12,672 nt of DNA from Tidjanibacter sp. (GTDB lineage Bacteria; Bacteroidota; Bacteroidia; Bacteroidales; Rikenellaceae), in NCBI GenBank assembly GCA_017628675.1, contig JAGBYS010000210.1, positions 1 to 12,672 on the forward strand, written 5' to 3'. How positions within the stretch are numbered: position 1 is the stretch's first letter; each line of letters starts with the position of its first letter. Positions 6,868 through 12,672 of the stretch are shown in pieces. A program made the translations under genes and the position numbers. Under the pieces are notes generated by a model. The model searched no databases. It saw nothing but the letters and a program-made list of their open reading frames with translations, and was not told the DNA's origin.

Positions 6868-7458
6868 ATGGAAGTATACACAAAAATACTCGGCAACTAC
6901 CACTCCTCCGAGTGGCACGAGAGGCTCGATGGCGCCACCATCGACTACATCGACCTCGACCAATGGAGTGCCCAGAAGAGTCGCCTACTCGCCGTTGGCA
7001 CAAGCGGCCGCACCTACCCTATGGCTCTCAACAGGGGCTCACGACTGGCCGATGGCGACATCATAGCCTACAACAGCGAACAACACTCAGCCTCGATCGT
7101 CAGGCTCCGTCTGGGCGATGTGATGATTGTGGATCTCACCTCGCTCCACCACCGCTCCACCACCGAGGCTATTGCAATGGCCGTAGAGATTGGTCACGCC
7201 TTGGGCAACCAACACTGGGCAGCCATCGTCAGGGGTGAGTCGCTCCTGGTGCCGCTGACGGTCGATAGGAAAGTGATGCTCGGGGTGATGAGGACCTACA
7301 ACTTCGAGGGCATAAAGTTTGCCTTTCGCCCTGGCAGGGAGGTCATCCCCTACCTGACACCATCGGAGATAAGGTCGCTCTTCGGCTCCACAGCACCGGA
7401 GAGTCGCCACCCCGGCAAGCCTCAACACCATCACCCCATAATCGAGGAGTATGTGTAG
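6868..7458 (+). CDS. ureE: Urease nickel metallochaperone UreE
   Basis: A 196-aa cytosolic nickel carrier that hands nickel to UreG during urease maturation. The N-terminal peptide-binding domain (about 1-75) shows RGSRLADGDI (56-65). The C-terminal metal-binding domain has GHALGNQHW (109-117), whose His116 matches the conserved nickel ligand at the dimer interface, then RGESLLVPLT and the GIKFAFRPG end of the fold. A C-terminal extension of about 40 residues follows, with His181 and HHH at 187-189, a modest version of the His-rich tail in some UreE proteins. It follows ureC after 31 nt with an A-rich leader and overlaps ureF by 8 nt, which implies translational coupling. Confidence 0.94.
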   Translation: MEVYTKILGNYHSSEWHERLDGATIDYIDLDQWSAQKSRLLAVGTSGRTYPMALNRGSRLADGDIIAYNSEQHSASIVRLRLGDVMIVDLTSLHHRSTTEAIAMAVEIGHALGNQHWAAIVRGESLLVPLTVDRKVMLGVMRTYNFEGIKFAFRPGREVIPYLTPSEIRSLFGSTAPESRHPGKPQHHHPIIEEYV

Positions 7459-8152
7459 CCACACCTCCACGCTCCTCTCGCTATTTCGACTCTCACAACT
7501 CTCCGACAGCGCCTTCCCCGTTGGCTCGTTCAGCTTTTCGATGGGGCTCGAGGCGGCCGCCACTGAGGGCATTGTGAAGGATAGCCGAGAGCTCGAAGAG
7601 TTCACTCGTGGGGCGCTGCACCTTGCCTCCGAGAGCGACGGCATAGCCCTCCTGGAGGCCTTCAGGGCCATCACAGCGGGGAAAACAGACAGCCTCCGAG
7701 AGATTGACCAGAGGCTCTACGGGATGAAGGCCTCGGAGGAGAATCGCAGGATGAGTGTGAGGATGGGGGTAAGGCTCGCCGAGTTGCTCCACTCCATAGC
7801 ACCGTGTTACCTCACGGGCCACCTGAGGGAGCAGATTGACCAAGGAGCAATCGTGGGCACCTACCCCGTGGTTCAGGCCGTGGCGGGTGTGGTGCTCGAG
7901 GCGGACGAGAGGGCTCTCTTTGCGGCCCACCTCTATGGTGTGGCCTCGACAATCCTCTCGGCCTCGCTAAGGCTGATGCGCCTGGCCCACTTCGACACTC
8001 AGCGGATACTCTTCCGTCTGGCCCCCTTGTGTCAGGAGCTCTATGAGCGGAGCGCCACAAAAACCACGAGCGAGATGTGCTCCTTCAGCCCCACACTCGA
8101 GCTGTGTCAATCGCTCCACGAGCGGGGCCGAGGGCGACTATTTATGAACTGA
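7451..8152 (+). CDS. ureF: Urease accessory protein UreF
   Basis: A 233-aa all-alpha protein that bridges UreD and UreG in the pre-activation complex and modulates the UreG GTPase. The signature [18 protein letters not shown] (17-34) matches the family's 'D-(S/T)-x-(F/L)-P-x-G-(S/G)-(F/Y)-x-x-S-x-G-L-E'. The length is typical. The start is the ATG within ATGTGTAG, where the ureE stop is also read. There is no other methionine before the conserved motif, so the 8-nt overlap is likely real. The sequence is most divergent in its middle, as usual for UreF. Confidence 0.95.
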   Translation: MCSHTSTLLSLFRLSQLSDSAFPVGSFSFSMGLEAAATEGIVKDSRELEEFTRGALHLASESDGIALLEAFRAITAGKTDSLREIDQRLYGMKASEENRRMSVRMGVRLAELLHSIAPCYLTGHLREQIDQGAIVGTYPVVQAVAGVVLEADERALFAAHLYGVASTILSASLRLMRLAHFDTQRILFRLAPLCQELYERSATKTTSEMCSFSPTLELCQSLHERGRGRLFMN

Positions 8153-8165
8153 AAAACAACACTTT

Positions 8166-8807
8166 ATGGCAACACAGAAAAACATCTGTCGAATAGGTAT
8201 CGGAGGGCCCGTAGGCTCGGGCAAGACCGCCCTAATTGAGACCCTCACTCCTCGCCTTGTGGCCGAGGGGCTCAAGGTGGTCATCGTCACCAACGACATC
8301 GTCACCACCGAAGACGCCTCCCACGTGCGGCGCATACTGCGTGGCACACTGGCCGAGGAGCGCATAGTGGGTGTCGAGACGGGGGCCTGCCCCCACACCG
8401 CCGTACGCGAGGACCCCTCAATGAATCTGGCGGCGGTGGAGGAGATGGAGGAGAGGTTTCCCGACACGGACATACTCTTCATTGAGTCGGGCGGCGACAA
8501 CCTCACTCTCACCTTCTCGCCCGCCCTGGTGGACTTCTTCATCTATGTCATCGATGTGGCGGCGGGCGACAAGATTCCTCGCAAGGATGGGCCCGGCATC
8601 TCCCACAGCGACATCCTGGTCATCAACAAAACCGACCTGGCACCCTATGTGCGTGCCGATCTGGAGGTTATGCGCCACGACTCGAGGATGATGAGGGGCG
8701 ACAAACCCTTTGTGATGACCAACTGTTTCACGGGCGAAGGCATAGACGAGCTGTTGGGGCTCATAGGTCGTATGGTGCTCTTCGACCATCAATCTTCGGC
8801 CGTATGA
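8166..8807 (+). CDS. ureG: Urease accessory GTPase UreG
   Basis: A 213-aa SIMIBI-class GTPase that binds nickel at its dimer interface and releases it to urease on GTP hydrolysis. The P-loop GGPVGSGKT (13-21), the metal-binding CPH motif (Cys75-Pro76-His77), ESGGDNLT (107-114) and the guanine-specificity motif NKTD (154-157) are all intact. The N-terminus lacks the His-rich extension found in some UreG proteins. It starts 13 nt after ureF, and its TGA overlaps the ureD ATG (ATGA), so ureD translation is probably coupled to it. Confidence 0.98.
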   Translation: MATQKNICRIGIGGPVGSGKTALIETLTPRLVAEGLKVVIVTNDIVTTEDASHVRRILRGTLAEERIVGVETGACPHTAVREDPSMNLAAVEEMEERFPDTDILFIESGGDNLTLTFSPALVDFFIYVIDVAAGDKIPRKDGPGISHSDILVINKTDLAPYVRADLEVMRHDSRMMRGDKPFVMTNCFTGEGIDELLGLIGRMVLFDHQSSAV

Positions 8808-9682
8808 CCACCTCTCACGACAGAGTGCCCGAGGGCGGCCTCTTGGAGATGACATTCAGGCTCGACAACAGGGGGCGCACGGTGCTATCGCACCTCTATC
8901 GCAGGGTACCCATCGTGGTGCAGCAGGCGCTCTATTTCGACGAAGAGTTGCCCACGATGGCCTGCGTCTACATCCTCTCTGCGGGAGGCCCCACCCTCGA
9001 GGGCGACCACTCCCGTATGACAATCCTGCTTGAGCCCCACACGATGGCCCACATCTCCACCGGAGCGGCCACCGTCGTAGCCTCAATGTCGGGCGGAAGG
9101 GCACAAATGGTGCAGCGGCTGACTCTCCGCGAGGGCTCCCATCTCGAGTGGCTACCCCAACCTCTCATCCCGAGCAGTGGGGCCGACTACACCACTCGCG
9201 CGGAGATTACCATCGACCCATCGGCGACCCTCTTCTGGTCCGAGGTGGTCACCTGTGGCAGACTCCATCACGGCGAGCGGTTTGCTTACCGCAAGCTCCG
9301 CTCCGAGATGCAGATAAGGCGCCCCGATGGGGAACTCCTCTTCTGGGACAATCTGCTGTTGGAGCCCTCAGATCGCTCTCCCGACGAGTGGGCCCTGATG
9401 GGTGGATTCAACCACTTCGGCACGGTGCTGATTCTCGCCCCCGAGGAGCATACCGCAATGCTCGCAGCAGAGATCTCTCCCCGAGCGAAAGGCACTCTCA
9501 AACAGAGCGTTGCAACGCTTAACAAGGGTTGTGGAGTCCTGGTAAGAATCGTGGGGCAAGAAACGGAGTCCATAGTTGCCACCATTCGCGCCCTCTGTTC
9601 TCTGGTGCGCAGAAGGGTCAAGGGCCACTCTCTGCCGAATGAGTTTCCGTGGCGCACGCCAGGGGAGATAAACCAACTTTAG
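8804..9682 (+). CDS. ureD: Urease accessory protein UreD (UreH)
   Basis: A 292-aa scaffold that binds apo-urease and, with UreF and UreG, channels nickel to the active site. Visible signatures are [11 protein letters not shown] (58-68, the family's 'GG-x-x-x-GD'), [16 protein letters not shown] (114-129) and [18 protein letters not shown] (145-162, the 'GR-x-x-x-GE-x-F' motif). The start is set by the 4-nt overlap with ureG. Here ureD is last among the urease genes (ABCEFGD), unlike the enterobacterial order in which it comes first. It is followed 18 nt later by the urea transporter gene. Confidence 0.95.
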   Translation: MTTSHDRVPEGGLLEMTFRLDNRGRTVLSHLYRRVPIVVQQALYFDEELPTMACVYILSAGGPTLEGDHSRMTILLEPHTMAHISTGAATVVASMSGGRAQMVQRLTLREGSHLEWLPQPLIPSSGADYTTRAEITIDPSATLFWSEVVTCGRLHHGERFAYRKLRSEMQIRRPDGELLFWDNLLLEPSDRSPDEWALMGGFNHFGTVLILAPEEHTAMLAAEISPRAKGTLKQSVATLNKGCGVLVRIVGQETESIVATIRALCSLVRRRVKGHSLPNEFPWRTPGEINQL

Positions 9683-9700
9683 ACAAACAATGCTACTTAT

Positions 9701-10681
9701 ATGAAACGCGAATTTATGGGCCTGCTGCGTGGGCCCGCACAAGTGATGTTCCAGGCCAATGCCACAACCGGCATCCTGTTTTTGATAGGTATCTTTTGGG
9801 GAGCCTTTGCCATAGGCCAGGGACGCATAGCCTTCGGAGGGTTGGTGGGTCTTGTGACCTCCACCCTCACGGGCTATCTGCTCCCGCTGCCAACAAAGGA
9901 TGGCGAGGCAGGCCTTTGGGGCTTCAATGGAGTTTTGGTGGGGTGTGCGATGATGACCTTTCTGGGGAGTACGCCCCTCGGTTGGGCGGCCCTTGTGTTC
10001 TGCTCGGCGATGACCACCTGGCTGAGGACGGGTCTGGACCGAGTAGGGGCAATCCACAAGGTGAGCTCCTTCACGATGCCATTTGTCATTTCGACCTGGA
10101 TTTTTCTGGCCGCCGCAAGGCTCCTCGTGGGGCTCGATGAGGTGGCACTCTCCCACCCTATGCTCCCCGTGACTCACCTCACGGAGACCTCGGCAACGCC
10201 CCCGACGACCCTCTGGGAGGCCATAGTGTGGCCCCTAAGGGGTGTGGCACAGATTATGCTGCTGGACTCGTGGGTGACTGGCCTGCTCTTCATCGTGGGA
10301 CTCGCCATCAGTTCGCCCTGGGCAGCCCTCTGGGGCTTTGTGGGCTCGGCCATCGGCACCTATGGAGCAATCCTCTATGGTGGCTCGGCCGAGGTGGTGG
10401 AGGCGGGCCTCTACGGCTTCTCGCCCGCACTTACGGCCATAGCCCTGGGGTGCACCTTCCACAAGCCCTCCGTGGCGGCCTCCCTGTGGGCCATCATTGG
10501 AGCCACAGCGACGCTCTTTGTGCAGGCGGCCCTGAACCTCTTTCTCGAGCCACTGGGTCTGCCCGCACTGACAGCCCCCTTCTGCATCACCACCTGGTTC
10601 TTCCTGCTGCCAATGTTCAAGTTGGGCAGCGAGGCAGGCAAGGAGCCCGACCACTCAGTCTGGCACCACCACCAAGCGTAG
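9701..10681 (+). CDS. Urea transporter, UT family
   Basis: A 326-aa inner-membrane urea channel. The duplicated architecture of the family is clear: LRG.AQ near 9-14 and 179-184, GLWGFNG (71-77) matched by GLYGFSP (236-242), and SFTMPFVISTWIFL (123-136) matched by LTAPFCITTWFFL (290-302), the two copies of the pore-lining 'L-x-x-T-x-P-F' signature. Each half carries about five hydrophobic segments. The C-terminus ends in a short His-rich tail (HHH at 322-324). It would supply urea to the cytosolic urease by facilitated diffusion, in the same role as the yut-type and dvUT bacterial channels. It lies 18 nt after ureD and is surely in the same transcript. UT proteins can also pass ammonia or small amides, but urea is by far the best fit here. 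Confidence 0.95.
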   Translation: MKREFMGLLRGPAQVMFQANATTGILFLIGIFWGAFAIGQGRIAFGGLVGLVTSTLTGYLLPLPTKDGEAGLWGFNGVLVGCAMMTFLGSTPLGWAALVFCSAMTTWLRTGLDRVGAIHKVSSFTMPFVISTWIFLAAARLLVGLDEVALSHPMLPVTHLTETSATPPTTLWEAIVWPLRGVAQIMLLDSWVTGLLFIVGLAISSPWAALWGFVGSAIGTYGAILYGGSAEVVEAGLYGFSPALTAIALGCTFHKPSVAASLWAIIGATATLFVQAALNLFLEPLGLPALTAPFCITTWFFLLPMFKLGSEAGKEPDHSVWHHHQA

Positions 10682-10722
10682 AACACTCTGCCTTGGCAGC
10701 ACAGATAAAATCAAAGTTTAAC

Positions 10723-10736
10723 CAACCAAAAAAAAC
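10723..10736 (+). repeat. A-rich leader element, copy 2 (before nikMN)
   Basis: CAACCAAAAAAAAC, identical to 4315-4328 and again 12 nt from a start codon. It lies in the largest gap of the operon (67 nt). No convincing -7 element is seen in this gap, so nikMN is probably transcribed from upstream and the element acts, if at all, in translation or RNA stability. Confidence 0.5.
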
Positions 10737-10748
10737 AGTTTAAACACT

Positions 10749-11723
10749 ATGCATCTATCCAATCATCTTTTATCACCCGAGGCAGCCATCCTCGGTGGGG
10801 TCATCGCCACCACCCTTGTGGCGGTAGGCGTAGTCAAGACCAAGAAGCAACCCCTCTCCCGAGGTCAGATTGCACTTGCGGGGGTCTTGGGGGCGTTCGT
10901 CTTCGCCGCACAGATGTTCAACTTTCCCCTGGGGGCTCTCGGCTGTAGCGGCCACCTGGTGGGTGGCATACTGCTGGCCGCCCTGCTTGGCCCCTGGCTC
11001 GGTTTCCTGACACTCTCGGGGGTGCTCACCCTACAGAGCCTACTCTTTGCCGACGGAGGCATTATGGCCCTCGGGTGGAATATCGTGAATATGGCGGCCA
11101 TCGGCACACTCGTGGTCTATCCTCTTCTGTTCCGCCCCATTGCAAAGGGCAGCAACTCGCCCATTAGCACTCTGGTTGCCGGCCTCCTCTCGGGCACCGC
11201 AGCCGTAAGCCTGGGTGCCGTAGCAGTTGTGGCAGAGAGCTCGCTCTCGGGCATCTCGAGCCTTCCTGCCTCCGAGTTTATGGGCTATATGCTCCCCGTA
11301 CATCTGGCCATCGGTGCCATTGAGGGTCTGGCCACGGGTCTTGTGCTGATGGTTGTGGCAAGGCGTGAGCCTGCGCTGCTCGATGCCCTGAAGGCGCGCT
11401 GCAAGCCTCTGCGCATCAACTCCCGCAGGCTCACCACTCGCTTTGCTCTGGCCTCGCTCCTGATTGGCGGGCTCATCTCGCTGGTGGCCTCCGAGCTCCC
11501 CGACGGGCTCGAGTGGTCCATCACTCAGACTCTCGGCGGTGGTGTGCTCGAGGCTACCGACAAGGTGCAGGTAGCCACCGAGGCACTCCAACAGCAGATG
11601 GCTCTCGCACCCGACTATCAGGGTCCTCTCACGGGGCTGCTGGCCACCGCTGCCATCCTCCTGGTCACCTGGATTCTCTTTGGCTTCGGTGGTGCTGCAC
11701 AGCCCCAGAAGGCCGAGAAATAA
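10749..11723 (+). CDS. Fused NikM-NikN (CbiMN-like) nickel transport protein
   Basis: A 324-aa inner-membrane substrate-binding (S) component of a group-I ECF transporter for nickel or cobalt. It begins Met-His, as the family requires for the N-terminal metal site, followed by LSNHLLSP. The CbiM/NikM core (1-205) shows NFPLGALGCSGHLVGG (58-73), with His69 at the position of the known histidine ligand, LFADGGIMALGWNIVNMA (99-116) and HLAIGAIEGLATG (185-197). A C-terminal domain has SELPDGLEWS (248-257), the PDGLE signature of NikN/CbiN-type subunits, and a final transmembrane helix (about 297-313). Urease context favours nickel over cobalt. No NikQ (T) or NikO (ATPase) gene follows: a terminator and a convergent gene come next. 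Confidence 0.9.
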   Translation: MHLSNHLLSPEAAILGGVIATTLVAVGVVKTKKQPLSRGQIALAGVLGAFVFAAQMFNFPLGALGCSGHLVGGILLAALLGPWLGFLTLSGVLTLQSLLFADGGIMALGWNIVNMAAIGTLVVYPLLFRPIAKGSNSPISTLVAGLLSGTAAVSLGAVAVVAESSLSGISSLPASEFMGYMLPVHLAIGAIEGLATGLVLMVVARREPALLDALKARCKPLRINSRRLTTRFALASLLIGGLISLVASELPDGLEWSITQTLGGGVLEATDKVQVATEALQQQMALAPDYQGPLTGLLATAAILLVTWILFGFGGAAQPQKAEK

Positions 11724-11768
11724 AGGTTTAGGGAAGAGTTAAAAGGGCCAAAAATACCGAAGGCGGGA

Positions 11769-11781
11769 GAGGGCTGCCCTC
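11769..11781 (+). other. Small GC hairpin downstream of nikMN
   Basis: GAGGG (11769-11773) and CCCTC (11777-11781) flank a 3-nt loop, and flanking ACCGA/TCGGT could extend the pairing with a bulge. It has no T-run directly after it. It may simply stabilise the transcript end before the real terminator at 11802. Confidence 0.3.
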
Positions 11782-11801
11782 GGTCGAGAGTCCAAAAAAC
11801 A

Positions 11802-11839
11802 AAAACTCCCGAGTTACATTTTCGTAACCCGGGAGTTTT
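11802..11839. terminator. Bidirectional intrinsic terminator
   Basis: AAAACTCCCGAGTTAC (11802-11817) and GTAACCCGGGAGTTTT (11824-11839) form a 16-position stem with a single mismatch and a 6-nt loop (ATTTTC). T-rich tracts follow on both strands: TTTTGGTTTATAT rightward, and TTTTTGTTTTTTGG leftward. It lies between two convergent genes and should end both the urease operon and the dsbD-like transcript. Confidence 0.88.
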
Positions 11840-11859
11840 GGTTTATATGGTGCTTGTGC

Positions 11860-12672
11860 TTACTTCAGGAGTGCTTTACCTGCATCCATCCAAGCTGCAA
11901 ACTCAGCAACATCGAGGTTGTAGCCACGAGCGTCGCCCAGCTGGTTACCCTCGGCGTCGAGGATTACATAGTGGGGCTGTGCGTTGGCACCGAAGGCCTC
12001 AAGTGCAAATGCCGAGTTAATCTTACCCAGCGATTTGAGGGTCTTGCCATTGGCAGCAACAACCCAATCCTCCTTGGGAAGGGTGGTCTTGTCGTCCACA
12101 TAGAGTGCGCAGATGACAAAGTCGTTCTCCAGACGGTTCTTAACGCTGGGATCGCTCCATACCCTATTCTCCATCTCGCGGCAGTTTACACAGCCGTGGC
12201 CGGTGAAGTCGAGGAAGATGGGCTTGCCAACCTCAGCAGCATAGGCCTTAGCCTCCTCCAGGTCGAAGAAGCCCTCAAGGCCGAGGGGCAACTCCAGGAA
12301 GTCGCCATACTTAACATCCATCTTCTGCTCCGAGGTGCTCACGCTTGCTACCGAGCCGCTACCCATAACGAAGTCCTGGGTCTGCAGGGGAGGCAGGTAG
12401 CCCGAGAGGCCCTTCAGAGGCGCACCCCACATACCGGGAAGCATATATACCACAAAGGCGAAGACGCCAATTGCAGCGAACAGACGGAAGGTCGAAACAT
12501 ACTTAACCTCCGAGTCGTGTTTGAATTTGAGCTTGCCCAAGAGGTAGAAACCGAGCAGAGCGAAGCAAACAATCCAGATGGCCAGATAGATCTCCCTATC
12601 CAACAGACCCCAGTGGTAAACCTGGTCGGCGGTCGAGAGGAACTTAAGACCCAGAGCAATCTCCACGAAACC
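11860..12672 (-). CDS. DsbD-type thiol:disulfide interchange protein, C-terminal part
   Basis: Partial gene: the frame stays open to the right edge of the window, so the N-terminal domain and first membrane helices are missing; 270 residues are visible. These comprise the end of the DsbD transmembrane domain, with hydrophobic segments at about 29-45 and 65-80 of the visible part, and a C-terminal periplasmic thioredoxin-like domain. The redox motif is CVNC (residues 161-164) in FLDFTGHGCVNCREME, typical of Bacteroidota DsbD. The protein carries electrons from cytosolic thioredoxin across the membrane to periplasmic thiol proteins. A GTG at 12666 is internal and unlikely to be the start. It is convergent with the urease operon and probably unrelated to it. 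Confidence 0.92.
   Translation of the reverse strand, partial: GFVEIALGLKFLSTADQVYHWGLLDREIYLAIWIVCFALLGFYLLGKLKFKHDSEVKYVSTFRLFAAIGVFAFVVYMLPGMWGAPLKGLSGYLPPLQTQDFVMGSGSVASVSTSEQKMDVKYGDFLELPLGLEGFFDLEEAKAYAAEVGKPIFLDFTGHGCVNCREMENRVWSDPSVKNRLENDFVICALYVDDKTTLPKEDWVVAANGKTLKSLGKINSAFALEAFGANAQPHYVILDAEGNQLGDARGYNLDVAEFAAWMDAGKALLK

Noticed and set aside
10682..10748. A separate promoter for nikMN
   Set aside because: No TAnnTTTG-type -7 element could be found on the + strand in the 67-nt gap, so co-transcription with the urea transporter gene is simpler.
1..12672. CRISPR arrays, tRNA or rRNA genes, insertion sequences
   Set aside because: No regularly spaced repeats, tRNA- or rRNA-like segments, transposase genes or terminal inverted repeats flanking a gene were seen.

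Overview
The window carries a complete nickel-dependent urease locus from a Bacteroidota chromosome, most likely an Alistipes/Rikenellaceae-type gut bacterium. That assignment is inference. It rests on GC-rich coding sequence set against AT-rich spacers, promoters of the Bacteroides type (TTG, 20 nt, TAnnTTTGC), a TonB-dependent receptor with an N-terminal carboxypeptidase-D-like domain, and a Bacteroidota-style DsbD.

Layout, left to right. Positions 1-366 hold no gene. They contain two predicted divergent promoters, two short tandem repeats and a perfect 15-bp inverted repeat. Next on the + strand come a TonB-dependent outer-membrane receptor (367-2658) and an OprB-like outer-membrane porin (2759-3826), separated by a strong hairpin. 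A crcB/Fluc fluoride channel lies on the - strand (3823-4194); its stop codon overlaps that of the porin. From 4340 to 11723 the + strand carries ureA, ureB, ureC, ureE, ureF, ureG, ureD, a UT-family urea transporter and a fused NikMN/CbiMN-type nickel transporter component. These genes are tightly packed (8-nt and 4-nt overlaps, gaps of 5 to 67 nt) and look like one operon. A bidirectional terminator (11802-11839) separates it from a convergent - strand gene for a DsbD-type thiol:disulfide interchange protein, whose N-terminal part lies beyond the right edge.

The genes fit together as a pipeline. UreABC is the enzyme; UreE, UreF, UreG and UreD deliver nickel to it. The UT channel admits urea and NikMN probably admits nickel across the inner membrane. 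The receptor and porin upstream are plausible outer-membrane entry routes for nickel and for a small solute such as urea. CrcB could keep the cytosol free of fluoride, a known urease inhibitor. The substrates of the receptor and porin, and the protective role of CrcB, are inferred from context only.

The urease, chaperone and transporter families are well known. The less ordinary points are the outer-membrane genes and fluoride channel beside urease, a NikMN with no NikQ or NikO partner in view, a 14-nt A-rich leader shared by ureA and nikMN, and the unexplained inverted repeat. No dedicated regulator such as NikR or UreR is present in the window.
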